Positions 18,530 to 28,900 of a stretch of DNA of 64,000 bases are shown here, piece by piece. Location: NCBI RefSeq assembly GCF_900187965.1, contig NZ_FZNL01000001.1:310001-374000 (forward strand), given 5' to 3'. A model generated the notes under the pieces. It did no database searches. It was not told the origin of the DNA and saw nothing but the letters and a program-made list of their open reading frames with translations. Position 1 is the first letter of the stretch. Each line of letters opens with the position of its first letter. The position numbers and the translations under genes were made by a program. This stretch comes from Flavobacterium sp. ov086. GTDB lineage: Bacteria; Bacteroidota; Bacteroidia; Flavobacteriales; Flavobacteriaceae.

Positions 18530-19154
18530 CTGTTGGTAACTTTTTATTTATATTGCTTTGCATTGGAGGGACCGGAACTGTATTCGAATTTGGAATTGCG
18601 CGTGTTGTATCTAACATTTTCAGGAAGTCCTCTTCTCCTTCTTCTTTTGGAATTTTGCTTTTTGCTACAACCTGATCCATTTGTCGCTCTAATGAAATAA
18701 GTTCTTTATTAATTTCTCCTATCAAGAACGTTACTTTCTTGTCCGGAATTGTATTCAGATTAATAAATAAATCCATCATTTCGACTTTTGTAATCAAAAT
18801 TGAAATTCGGCTTTTTATTTGAGGAACATTAAATTCGATAGGAATATTGTTGTTTAAAGCCAATGCTTTTTTTGAAATTGCAGCTGATTTTTTCTGAAAA
18901 GCTCCAATTGTTTTTCTGGGTTTATCTCCAATTTCTTTAAGGAAATCACGCCATTCTGCCCATGAACTTACTTTTTGCTCAGCAACTTCGTTAATTGGCT
19001 CGTCAATAAATGTCCAGGCTTTATTGATATTATTAAAAATAATTTCGTTTTTCTTAGCTTCCTTTGCGTTTTCGGCACGACGTTTTTCATCTTCATTTTG
19101 ACATGAATTCAGCACAAAAATTAAAAGTAGAAAAAGAGATATTTTATATTTCAT
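18522..19154 (-). CDS. Predicted lipoprotein upstream of mfd
   Basis: This 210-aa product has a lipoprotein signal MKYKISLFLLLIFVLNSC and then a Lys/Glu-rich, helical body (AEQKVSSWAEWRDFLKEIGDKP), ending in a proline-rich tail. I do not recognise the family. An in-frame ATG exists 12 bases upstream at 19166, but a -7 element (TAACTTTG, minus strand 19181-19174) would start transcription at or just after that ATG, so the MKYK start is preferred. Its 3' end overlaps mfd by 8 bases, so the two are co-transcribed. Confidence 0.7.
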   Translation of the reverse strand: MKYKISLFLLLIFVLNSCQNEDEKRRAENAKEAKKNEIIFNNINKAWTFIDEPINEVAEQKVSSWAEWRDFLKEIGDKPRKTIGAFQKKSAAISKKALALNNNIPIEFNVPQIKSRISILITKVEMMDLFINLNTIPDKKVTFLIGEINKELISLERQMDQVVAKSKIPKEEGEEDFLKMLDTTRAIPNSNTVPVPPMQSNINKKLPTVD

Positions 19155-19251
19155 TTGGTAAAACATTAAGCTACAAAGTTACAAAGTAATTTTACAATTA
19201 CGAATTCTGTTTTTACCTATAAATCTTGCAGATTAACATATTTTTTTTGCC

Positions 19252-19484
19252 CACAGATTTAACGGATTAAACAGATTTACACCGATTATTTTTAAAATCT
19301 TTATCTGAAAAATTTAACCGCAAAGTCAGCAAAGGTTTTTTATTCAGGATTACGCATATAAACGCAAAGTTCGCAAAGCTAAATCAACACAAAGCTTTGC
19401 GAACTTTGCGTTTATATGCGCATTTTAGATAATAAAACTTTGCGTGCTTTGCGGTAAAACAATCTGCTTCAGTATAAATCTGTG
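19252..19484. repeat. Nested composite palindrome, 230 bp
   Basis: The 470-base gap between 19167 and 19639 is mostly this element. The inner arms are perfect over 28 bp (19353-19380, CGCATATAAACGCAAAG..., and 19393-19420). A middle pair, ACCGCAAAG.../...CTTTGCGGT, flanks it, and outer 9-bp arms CACAGATTT/AAATCTGTG close it at 19252 and 19484. The words are shared with the repeats at 38493-38594 and 44678-44826 (cgcaaagttcgcaaag) and 32168-32292 and 53269-53517 (acggattt..aacagatt). Confidence 0.85.
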
Positions 19485-19610
19485 ACTAAATTCATCTTTA
19501 AATTAAATCCTGCAATAATACTCTCACAACGAATAATCCAAAAAAGCATCTCTATCATTGTTAAATTTATAATTTGTTTTTCTAAAAAGTAAAAATAATT
19601 ACGAAAACGT

Positions 19611-19618
19611 TATATTTG
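19611..19618 (+). promoter_or_regulatory. -7 promoter element of threonine dehydrogenase
   Basis: TATATTTG matches the Bacteroidota -7 consensus 21 bases before the ATG, implying a very short leader. No clear -33 TTG is found at the usual distance. Confidence 0.55.
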
Positions 19619-19639
19619 CGTCTCTAAAAACTATTCAAA

Positions 19640-20578
19640 ATGAATCCAAAAATATTGATCATTGGCGCTTGCGGTCAAATTGGGACAGAACTGACTCAAA
19701 AACTACGTAAGTTATACGGAACAGAAAATGTAATTGCTTCTGATATTCGAAAATTAAATACTGACGTTGTTAATTCAGGTCCTTTTGAAGTGGTAAATGC
19801 TTTAGATTTCAATCAAATCGAGCATCTTGTTGAAGTGCATAAAATCACAGATATTTATTTGATGGCGGCACTTTTATCGGCTACAGCCGAGAAGAATCCT
19901 GCTTTTGCATGGGATTTGAATATGAACTCCTTATTTCACGTTTTGAATTTGGCTAAAGCCAAAAAAGTAAAAAAGATATTCTGGCCTTCAAGTATTGCAG
20001 TTTTTGGACCAACTACTCCAAAAGAAAATACACCTCAATATACTGTTATGGAACCTTCTACGGTTTACGGAATTAGTAAACAAGCGGGAGAAAGATGGTG
20101 TGAATATTACCATAATATTTATGGTGTTGATGTTCGAAGCATCCGTTATCCTGGTTTAATTAGCTGGTCTACACCTCCTGGTGGTGGAACTACTGATTAT
20201 GCGGTTGATATTTTCTATAAGGCTATTGCCGATAAAAAATACGAGTGCTTTTTATCATCAGAAACAAAAATGCCTATGATGTATATGGATGACGCAATCG
20301 ATGCTACGATTAATATTATGAAAGCACCGGCTGAAGAAATCAAAATACATTCTTCATACAATTTAGCAGCGATGAGTTTTACTCCAACAGAAATTGCTAA
20401 TGAAATTAAAAAACATATTCCTGAATTTACGATTACTTATGAGCCTGATTTCCGTCAGAAAATTGCGGATAGCTGGCCAGCAAGTATCGACGATGCTGAA
20501 GCTAGAAAAGATTGGGGATGGAAACATACATTTGATCTTGAAACTATGACCAAAGATATGCTGGAACATTTAGGATAA
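19640..20578 (+). CDS. L-threonine 3-dehydrogenase, short-chain (SDR) type
   Basis: The 312-aa protein is an extended SDR with NAD-binding GACGQIG at residues 9-15, and the catalytic Tyr143 and Lys147 in YGISK preceded by Ser117/118 in WPSSIAVFG. The segments PSTVYGISKQAGERWCEYY and RYPGLISWSTPPGGGTTDYAVDIFY match the threonine dehydrogenase described from Flavobacterium frigidimaris. It oxidises L-threonine to 2-amino-3-oxobutyrate, which is then cleaved to glycine and acetyl-CoA. No 2-amino-3-oxobutyrate CoA ligase gene is adjacent. It has its own promoter and terminator. Confidence 0.92.
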   Translation: MNPKILIIGACGQIGTELTQKLRKLYGTENVIASDIRKLNTDVVNSGPFEVVNALDFNQIEHLVEVHKITDIYLMAALLSATAEKNPAFAWDLNMNSLFHVLNLAKAKKVKKIFWPSSIAVFGPTTPKENTPQYTVMEPSTVYGISKQAGERWCEYYHNIYGVDVRSIRYPGLISWSTPPGGGTTDYAVDIFYKAIADKKYECFLSSETKMPMMYMDDAIDATINIMKAPAEEIKIHSSYNLAAMSFTPTEIANEIKKHIPEFTITYEPDFRQKIADSWPASIDDAEARKDWGWKHTFDLETMTKDMLEHLG

Positions 20579-20599
20579 TCTTAAATTCGGTTCTAATTT

Positions 20600-20630
20600 A
20601 AAGCCTGTTATTTTTAAAATAACAGGCTTT
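20600..20630 (+). terminator. Terminator after threonine dehydrogenase
   Basis: AAAGCCTGTTATTTT pairs perfectly with AAAATAACAGGCTTT around one T and is followed by T-rich sequence. Confidence 0.85.
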
Positions 20631-20663
20631 TCTTTTTTGCGAAAATATATTTTTTGGATAAAG

Positions 20664-20692
20664 TTGGTCATTACATAATTTTCTTATTTTTG
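20664..20692 (+). promoter_or_regulatory. Flavobacterial promoter of the DUF418 gene
   Basis: TTG at 20664-20666 and TATTTTTG at 20685-20692 are spaced by 18 bases, within the usual range, about 70 bases before the ATG at 20761. Confidence 0.6.
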
Positions 20693-20760
20693 ATTCCGTT
20701 AGAATAATTTCAAATTTTATCTAAAATCATCAATCAAATCACAAAAAACATGTTAATCAA

Positions 20761-21957
20761 ATGACAAATTCTTATCATCCGATCGATCAAAGCAAACGAA
20801 CTGCTATTGTCGACATTCTTCGTGGCTGGGCTATTTTGGGAGTCGCCATTGGCAATTATTCTGATTTTCTACACATCGGTGTAGAGCACAAAATCAACAA
20901 TAGCATAATATCTGATATCCTTTTTTATTTTAATCGCTATTTTTTTGCAGCAAAATCCTGGACTTTATTAACGCTTTTATTTGGCTATGGTTTTGCTATT
21001 TTAATTAACAATGTAGCAGCTAAAGGAAAAAATCCAGTTACATTTTTTGCCTGGCGAATGATTTTGCTTTTTATTTTGGCTTTTATCAATTCATCTTTTT
21101 GGCTTGGAGACATTCTAAAAGACTATGCTTTTTTAGGTCTTGTAATGTTGTTATTTTATAAAAGTTCAGCAAAAACTTTAAGTATTATTTGTGCAGTTCT
21201 TGTTCTTGCTATTCCTTTTATAATGGCTTATGTAAGTGGATTTAAAGTTGAACATCCGGAAATTACCACAAATCCTGAATATTTAAAATTGTATCATTCC
21301 GGAAACTGGCTGGACTTTTTTAAATTCAATTTATTGGCTTCTTTTTACGAACAAATCATTATTCCGGGTTACGCCATTACAGCACATATAGTAATGTTTG
21401 CCTGTATGCTTTTTGGATTTCTTCTTCAAAAACTAGATTTTTTTAATCGCTTAAACGAACAGAAAAAGTTATTGAAAAACACCCTTTGTATCAGTTTAGT
21501 TACGGCTATAATTATTGGTATTGGTTTCAATTTAATAATTTCTTATAAGGTCGATATCCTTAAAATCTTTCATCCGCTTTACTGGTTAGTTTTGAGCACA
21601 ATGATTTTTATTGCAACGGGAATTTGTCTGTTATATACCCACGGAAAACTAAAAACAATTTTTAGTTATTTTAGTGCTGGCGGTAAAATGACCTTGACTA
21701 ATTATATTGTTCAGAATGTTCTGGCTGCTTTTATTTTTTCCGGAATTGGTTTAGGAATTGCCGATACTATGCCTTATTGGTTTTACTTTTCATTAGCCGT
21801 TTTTGTCTTCATCCTTCAATTATTCATTAGCAAATGGTGGCTTTCAAAATACAATTATGGCCCAATTGAATGGTTATGGAGATCCGCCAGTTACCGAAAG
21901 TTATTCCCTTTCAAGAAAACACAATCTGAAGTTATTACTGAAATAAAAATAGTATAA
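20761..21957 (+). CDS. DUF418 family membrane protein (YeiB-like)
   Basis: The 398-aa protein begins with the typical RTAIVDILRGWAILGVAIGN helix and has about ten membrane segments, ending in the DUF418 domain with GGKMTLTNYIVQNV and YGPIEWLWRSASYRKLFPFKK. The family is related to acyltransferase-3 and heparan-acetyltransferase-like membrane proteins; substrate is unknown. It is a single gene with its own promoter and terminator. Confidence 0.88.
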   Translation: MTNSYHPIDQSKRTAIVDILRGWAILGVAIGNYSDFLHIGVEHKINNSIISDILFYFNRYFFAAKSWTLLTLLFGYGFAILINNVAAKGKNPVTFFAWRMILLFILAFINSSFWLGDILKDYAFLGLVMLLFYKSSAKTLSIICAVLVLAIPFIMAYVSGFKVEHPEITTNPEYLKLYHSGNWLDFFKFNLLASFYEQIIIPGYAITAHIVMFACMLFGFLLQKLDFFNRLNEQKKLLKNTLCISLVTAIIIGIGFNLIISYKVDILKIFHPLYWLVLSTMIFIATGICLLYTHGKLKTIFSYFSAGGKMTLTNYIVQNVLAAFIFSGIGLGIADTMPYWFYFSLAVFVFILQLFISKWWLSKYNYGPIEWLWRSASYRKLFPFKKTQSEVITEIKIV

Positions 21958-21989
21958 TCTTCCTTCATTAGATAAAATTTGAAAAAAGG

Positions 21990-22021
21990 AAAAGCCCTTA
22001 AAATTAGTTTTAAGGGCTTTT
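21990..22021. terminator. Terminator between the DUF418 and M1 peptidase genes
   Basis: AAAAGCCCTTAAAA pairs perfectly with TTTTAAGGGCTTTT around TTAG. A/T runs on each side let it serve both converging genes. Confidence 0.85.
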
Positions 22022-22041
22022 TTATAAAATATAATTTTTGC

Positions 22042-23922
22042 TTATTTCACTTCATAAACATTATTTGACGCTTTAATATCTGCCATTAATCCACTTGGAT
22101 CAATTGTGATTTTTTTAATCGCCGTTTTGTTTTTATCGATTGTAAAGCTGTAGTTTGACATTGCCCAAGCCCAATCTTCAAGAACAGTTCTTTTTAAGTT
22201 AGGGTTTGGATTTGGTTTAATAAAATTCATCATTCTTAACGGAATATAAAAACTCTCAGAGGTTCCGTCTGTATATTCTACAGTTAGATCTATTGGCATT
22301 GGCATTCTTCCAATTCTTTCTAAGGTAACGGTTGTTTTTCCTGCATTATCTGCAACAGCTGCAATACCGTAATCAATAGTATTTGTTGTTTCAGTCCAAT
22401 CGATTAAATACCAATCCAGTTCAGCTCCCGAAACTCTTTCGGCTGTTCTTTTGATATCATTTGGAGATGGATGCTTGAATTTAAAATCGTTGTAATATCT
22501 TTTTAAAGTTGCATTTACATTCTCTTTTCCAATTACATATTCTAATTGCGACAAAAAGATACTTCCTTTTACGTAAGATGAAATACTGTAAGGCCTGTTC
22601 TCGTCATAACGATCACCATGCGTCGATTGTGGTTGTTCTTTTCCTGACTCTACTAACTTATAATAAGCCGCATAATTTCCTTTAAACGGATTCTCTACTT
22701 TTTTATCTCCTTTTAATTCATTCAAAGCCATGTCTTCGATGTAAGTTGTAAAACCTTCATCCATCCATGGGTGTTTTGATTCGTTTGAAGCTAAAATATG
22801 CTGAAACCAAGAGTGTCCCATTTCGTGCGTTGCTGTTCCCAAAACACCTTCAAGAGTTCCGTTTCCAAGCATTAAAGTACACATTGCATACTCCATTCCG
22901 CCATCACCACCTTGAATAAATGAATATTGTTTGTATGGATATGCTCCTACTTTATGATTATAAAAATCCATTACTTTAACCATTAACGGCTCTAATTTTT
23001 TCCAGTTTTCAGCTGTTTTTGGATTGTTTTTGTAGAAGAAATGCAAATCAACATCATTTGGTCCTTTTACAATATCATGTACATATTCTTTGTCTGCTGC
23101 CCAGGTAAAATCGTGAACATTTGGCGCAATAAAATGCCATGTTAATGTTTTTGTCTTTTTTGGATAAACAACGGTTACTCCGGCATCTTCGTAACCATGA
23201 CCAATTTGATTTTTGTCTTGTAAATATCCTGAACCCCCAATTGTGTAGTCCTTATCGATTGTAATTTTTACATCAAAATTACCCCAAACACCATGAAATT
23301 CTCTTGCAATATATGGATCTGCGTGCCAGCCTTCAAAATCAAATTCGGCCAATTTAGGATACCATTGTGACATTGAAAGTTCTACTCCTTCAGAATTATT
23401 ACGTCCTGAACGACGAATTTGAACCGGTACCTGCCCATCAAAATCTAATGTAAAGGTTGTTTTAGAATTTGGTAAAATTGGCTTAACCAAAGTAACCTCC
23501 AGAATAGTTCCCGAAGTTCTGGTTTGAGCAGTTACTCCGTCTTGTTTAAGATTTGTGATTTTCAGATATCCAACCTCATTTGGTTTCAAAGTTTCAATTC
23601 GGCTTTGTTTAACCTCTTTCCCATCAGCTCCTTTTACTTTACTAACCATTCTTCCGTCAGGATCTTTTATAGAATGCAAACGTGCATCCATTTCGCTTCC
23701 CGGCTGAAAAGCATTTGGATACAAATGATAAAAAACTTTTCTTAAGGTATCCGGTGAATTATTGGTATAAACCAATTCCTGTTTCCCTTTGTACTGATAG
23801 TTTTTTACATCCATTGACACTTCCATTTTGTAATCAACATGTTGTTGCCAATAGGGAGCATTTTGTGCAATTGCTGAGTTTAAACCAAAACTCAAAAAAG
23901 ATAGTAAGATAATTTTTCGCAT
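22042..23922 (-). CDS. M1 family zinc aminopeptidase, exported
   Basis: The 626-aa protein has a signal peptide ending SAIAQ and the gluzincin motif HEMGH at 366-370 with the third zinc ligand Glu389 in DEGFTTY, exactly 18 residues on. The exopeptidase signature appears as GGMEYAMCT just before. Family M1 enzymes trim N-terminal residues from peptides. It lies directly downstream of a subtilase gene on the same strand, but a hairpin separates them, so they may be separately transcribed parts of a periplasmic peptide-degrading set. Confidence 0.9.
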   Translation of the reverse strand: MRKIILLSFLSFGLNSAIAQNAPYWQQHVDYKMEVSMDVKNYQYKGKQELVYTNNSPDTLRKVFYHLYPNAFQPGSEMDARLHSIKDPDGRMVSKVKGADGKEVKQSRIETLKPNEVGYLKITNLKQDGVTAQTRTSGTILEVTLVKPILPNSKTTFTLDFDGQVPVQIRRSGRNNSEGVELSMSQWYPKLAEFDFEGWHADPYIAREFHGVWGNFDVKITIDKDYTIGGSGYLQDKNQIGHGYEDAGVTVVYPKKTKTLTWHFIAPNVHDFTWAADKEYVHDIVKGPNDVDLHFFYKNNPKTAENWKKLEPLMVKVMDFYNHKVGAYPYKQYSFIQGGDGGMEYAMCTLMLGNGTLEGVLGTATHEMGHSWFQHILASNESKHPWMDEGFTTYIEDMALNELKGDKKVENPFKGNYAAYYKLVESGKEQPQSTHGDRYDENRPYSISSYVKGSIFLSQLEYVIGKENVNATLKRYYNDFKFKHPSPNDIKRTAERVSGAELDWYLIDWTETTNTIDYGIAAVADNAGKTTVTLERIGRMPMPIDLTVEYTDGTSESFYIPLRMMNFIKPNPNPNLKRTVLEDWAWAMSNYSFTIDKNKTAIKKITIDPSGLMADIKASNNVYEVK

Positions 23923-23937
23923 GATTGTTTTAATAAA

Positions 23938-23963
23938 AATGGAAGAGTTGCCACTCTTCCATT
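23938..23963 (-). terminator. Hairpin between M1 peptidase and subtilase genes
   Basis: AATGGAAGAGT and ACTCTTCCATT form perfect 11-bp arms around TGCC. On the minus strand T-rich sequence follows, so it should end transcription of the subtilase gene. Confidence 0.7.
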
Positions 23964-23985
23964 AGATTAATATTCTATTTTTTAT

Positions 23986-25617
23986 TTATTTCTTTGACAT
24001 TTTTTCTGCCATCAATAAAGCGTTGTATGCATTCACCATTTTACCTGTTTTTGAAGATTCCGCTGAAGAAACCGGAACAGGTTTTTGAGTTGGATCCGGA
24101 TTTTCACCTAAAACGATCATCGACGGAAGCGCAACTCCTGAATCCATTAAAATATGTTTTACCTGAGACGCTTTTAGTTTTGGATAATAAGAACGAATCA
24201 AAGCTGCAACTCCGGCAACATTTGGAGATGCCATCGATGTTCCTTGCAAATATTTGTATTTATTATTTGGAACCGTTGCATAAATTTCTTCACCCGGAGC
24301 AAAAACGTCTACATTTATTTTTCCGAAATTTGAAAACGAAGCTACTACATTTTCTCCGTAATCTTTATTGATTGCTCCAATCGTAATTACGTTATCAGCA
24401 AATTCTTTGACATTGTCTTCAGAGTCATTTGGATAATTGATGTTTTTTGTTTCATCGATGTTATATCCGTCATTTCCTGCTGCGTGAACAATTAAAACAT
24501 CTTTTTTGGCAGCATATTTTATGGCATCATAAACCCATTGTTTGTGCGGAGAAAAACTTTTTCCGAAACTTCCGTTAATTACTTTTGCCCCATTATCTAC
24601 TGCATAACGAATTGCCAATGCAATATCTTTATCGTACTCATCTCCATCAGGAACTGCTCTTACAGTCAAAATTTCAACATTATTAGAAATTCCGTCTCCT
24701 CCTAAATTATTTCCGCGAATTTGCCCAATAATTCCGGCAACGTGAGTTCCGTGAAGTGCTTTTTCTTTGTCCGGACCAAAAACTACATTATTTCCATAAT
24801 GATTGTTTTTAATATCTTCAGGATTATCTCCTACTATTTTTCTTCCGTCATAATCTTTGTTCAGGTTATAATTGAATTGGTCGTAAACTGATTCTCTATA
24901 ATCTTCCAGTTCCGCTTCCGGATCAAAAGTTGGGCCTCCGTTAGTAAAAATTTGGGTCATGATCATTTTACTTCTGGTCACTTTTGGATCTGTTGAAGTA
25001 ATTGTGCTTAAATCTTCAAGTTTGTAAGTCGTTTTATTTAACTCCTTTTTAATAGTATTATGTACATCTAACAAAAAGTCTACTTGTTGTTTGTCTTCAA
25101 GAACCTTACTTGATCTTTCTTCATATTGTGCTAAAGCGGCTTTATATTGCGCTGATCCGTCATCGCCTTTTTTAACGATACGTGTCATTTCAAGGTTTTC
25201 GTGAACAGCATCGCCCAGGAAATTCCACCCGTGAATATCATCGATAAATCCATTTTTATCATCATCGATTCCGTTACCCGGAATTTCTTTAGGGTTTGTC
25301 CAGATCATTCCCTGTAAGTCCGGATGTTCGATGTCAACACCAGAATCTACGATACCTACAATTACTTTTTTGCCTGTTTTTCCTTGTAATAATTCGGCGT
25401 AAGCCCTATCAACACTCATTCCGGCAATAGAATCTTTGATTAAATCAAGATGACTCCATCTTTGTAATTCGTTTTCACTAAGAGGTGCTTTTTTTACGAT
25501 TGCCAAAGGTGCTGTAATTGCAACTTTAGAAGTTGAATTTTGTGCTTGAACGGTTGCACTACCTGCTAAAACAAGTAATACCCAAGCTGATAAAGTAAAG
25601 GGTTTTATAGGACTCAT
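23986..25617 (-). CDS. Subtilisin-like serine protease (family S8), exported
   Basis: The 543-aa protein has a signal peptide ending ATVQAQ and the complete S8 triad: Asp91 in VDSGVDIEHPD, His289 in HGTHVAG and Ser461 in GTSMASPNVAG. Between Asp and His is an insertion of about 130 residues with a charged helical part, as in Bacteroidota S8 proteins. There is no T9SS sorting domain, so it is probably periplasmic. It precedes the M1 aminopeptidase gene on the same strand. Confidence 0.92.
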   Translation of the reverse strand: MSPIKPFTLSAWVLLVLAGSATVQAQNSTSKVAITAPLAIVKKAPLSENELQRWSHLDLIKDSIAGMSVDRAYAELLQGKTGKKVIVGIVDSGVDIEHPDLQGMIWTNPKEIPGNGIDDDKNGFIDDIHGWNFLGDAVHENLEMTRIVKKGDDGSAQYKAALAQYEERSSKVLEDKQQVDFLLDVHNTIKKELNKTTYKLEDLSTITSTDPKVTRSKMIMTQIFTNGGPTFDPEAELEDYRESVYDQFNYNLNKDYDGRKIVGDNPEDIKNNHYGNNVVFGPDKEKALHGTHVAGIIGQIRGNNLGGDGISNNVEILTVRAVPDGDEYDKDIALAIRYAVDNGAKVINGSFGKSFSPHKQWVYDAIKYAAKKDVLIVHAAGNDGYNIDETKNINYPNDSEDNVKEFADNVITIGAINKDYGENVVASFSNFGKINVDVFAPGEEIYATVPNNKYKYLQGTSMASPNVAGVAALIRSYYPKLKASQVKHILMDSGVALPSMIVLGENPDPTQKPVPVSSAESSKTGKMVNAYNALLMAEKMSKK

Positions 25618-25907
25618 ATATCTGTATATAATTGTAAAGTTAAAAGATGGGCCTAAATTATGATTTTTTGTTACAAAAAACTAACAGTTAACAATGCGTT
25701 ATGAATTTCTGCCCATTCTTGAACATCGCCTAAAAACCATTAAAGCTTTTTTTGGCAGCACTTTACATTAATTTATCAGCAAATATATTGACTTAGCATT
25801 TATAGAAATTTATAAAAAAATTAAAAAGAAAATCCCGTTACGTCTTCCCGTAAGGAAAGCTGAGCTTAATTATATATCCTTGCGCAATTGAATCATAAAC
25901 TCTTTCT

Positions 25908-28900
25908 ATGAAAACAAAACTACTCTTGTTGCTTTTATTAGCAAATTTTTCTATTCATGCTCAAAACACCGCAATCCCGGATATTAATTTCGAAAAAAAA
26001 TTGATCTCATTAGGAATCGATTCAGGTACTCCAGATGGAAAAGTTCTTACCGCCAATGTTTCGGTTGTTACATCATTATCAATATCCAGTAGTAATATAT
26101 CTGATTTGACAGGGATTCAGGATTTCGTGTCGTTAAAAACACTGTATTGTGACAACAATCAAATAAGAATTCTGGATCTTTCTAAAAACATAGCTTTAAC
26201 AGAGTTAAGATGTTTTTACAATAGATTGATCAGCCTTAATTTAAAAACAGGAAAAAAACTTTCTTATTTCGACTTAGACACTACAAACAATTTTACTCTC
26301 GAATGCATATTGGTCGATGATGTGGATTTAACTCGAAACTGGAGAAAAAAAATAGATGTTTTTACTAAATTTAATGATGTTGCCTGTTATACTTATACCA
26401 AAATTTTAGATGGAAATTTTGAAGAAAAATTAATTGCTTTAGGTATCGACACAGATGGAAAAAATGGAAAAGTTATCACCACAAACATTTCTTCACTTAC
26501 TACTTTAGATATATCCTACAGTGGTATTGCAGATTTAACCGGGCTTGAAGATTTTTTATCTTTAACCAATTTAAATTTCGCCGGAAACGCTCTTACCTAT
26601 TTTGATCCCTCAATTTATCCTCGTCTAAATTCATTAGATTGCTCTTCAAACTTATTAAGAGGACTTGATATTACAAAAAACATAAATTTGTCAAGTCTTA
26701 ATTGTTCTAAAAACAATTTGGTTAACTTGAATCTGCAAAATGGAAAAAACAGTGATATAACTTATCTAGACACCAAATCTAATCCTAATTTATCCTGTAT
26801 TCTTGTAGATAATGTTTCGTATGCTACATCACACTTCATTGAAAAAGACTTAAACACCATTTTTAGTGAGACAATATGTACACCTGCGTATACTTTAATT
26901 CCAGATGCTTATTTCGAAAACAGACTTATTGCCTTAGGAATTGATACCGATGGAAAAAATGGGAAGGTAATAACCTCAAGTATTGCAGAAATTACAACTT
27001 TGGACGTTTCTGGACAGTTTATTAGTAGTTTGACGGGAATTCAGGATTTTAAAGCTTTAAAAACTTTAGATTGTAGCAATAATAGACTAAAAACACTGGA
27101 CCTTACTAAAAATATCGCTTTGGAAAGATTAAATGGTAATACCAATTTATTATCCTCTACTATTGATCTTTCTATGAATAAAAAACTGTTGTATTTTAAT
27201 TGTTCCGACAATCAATTGACCACTTTAGATTTCTCTAAAAACATTGCTTTAAAAGAAATAATGTGTCAATCAAACCTATTAAATAATTTAAATGTTTCAC
27301 AGAATTTTGCTTTAACAGAAATAAATATTATTTCTAACAAACTAACAAGCCTTGATCTCTCTAAAAATATTTCTCTAAATTATCTAATCTGTAATGAGAA
27401 CCTATTAACAAGCCTTGATTTCTCTAATAATCCGTTGCTGGAAGTAGCAATTCTTAGAAAAAATAAATTAACGAGTGTTAATGTTTCTAAAAATTCTCTT
27501 TTACATGAGTTGGACTTAGAGGACAATCAATTGGCAAATATCGATGTTTCTAAAAACCGTAACTTAGTATGGCTGTTTTGCCAACAAAATAAATTAACAA
27601 AACTGGATGTTTCCCAAAATATAAGTCTGTCCTGGTTCGACTGCAGTTCAAACCAATTAACAACTTTAGATGTTTCTAAAAATGCCTCTTTAGATTATTT
27701 TTATTGCGGAGCTAATAATCTATTAAATTTGAATTTAAAAAATGGCAGAAACAAGTATATAACACGCTTTAGTTGCTTTTCTAATAGCCAACTAAACTGC
27801 ATTTTGGTCGACGATACCACATACTCCAACACTAATTGGTCAGACAAGAAAGATGAACACATGATTTTTAGTGATACACCTTGTACTCTTTACACTTCAA
27901 TTCCTGACATTAATTTTGAGAATAAATTAATTGCTTTAGGTTTAGACTCCTCTATTTCTGACGGAAAAGTATTAACGGAAAACATTGCAAATATCACTTC
28001 TCTCGATGTTTCATCAAGCGCTATTACTGACTTGTCAGGAATTCAGGATTTTGGAGCATTAACAGATTTAAAATGTAATTCGAACCAAATAAAAAACCTT
28101 GATTTATCTAAAAATATCGTTTTAAGCAATTTAGACTGTAGCTCAAATCAGTTGAAGAATTTGAACATCAGTAAAAATTTAGCCTTAAAAAATTTAAACT
28201 GCAGTTCAAATCAATTAACAACATTTGATGTTCTTGAAAATGTGTTTCTAATAAGTTTAGATTGTAATTCTAATCAAATAAGTTCTTTTGATATTTCTTC
28301 GAATATTAATTTAACAACTTTTCGCTGTAACGATAACAAGCTTTCAGCATTGAATTTAAAGAACGGGAAAAATAATTTATTGGTTACTTTAGATTTTAAA
28401 AATAATCCTGATTTAAACTGTATTTTAGTCGATGATCCGGCTAATGCTGCTATTAATTGGATCGATTTTAAAGACAGCTCAGCAACTTACAATAATGATT
28501 GTTTGTCTCCTTATACTTTGATTCCGGATGCCAATTTCGAAAATAAATTAATCGCATTAGGGATTGATACTGATGGTGAAAACGGAAAAGTACTTACGAC
28601 AAGTATTTCAGCGATAACTTCCCTGGATGTTTCTTCAAGTTTAATAACTGATTTGACTGGTATACAAGATTTTGAAAATTTAACGAATCTAAATTGTCAA
28701 AACAATCAGATATCAAATTTAAATATTTCAAAAAATACAGCTTTGACAGATTTAAATTGTTATCATAATCCTTTATTAAGCCTGGATGTTTCTAACAATA
28801 CTTATTTATTAAATTTATTTTGTGGATTTAATCAACTATCAAATCTTGATGTATCAACAAATACAGCCTTAATAAATCTAGACTGTTCTGTAAACAATCT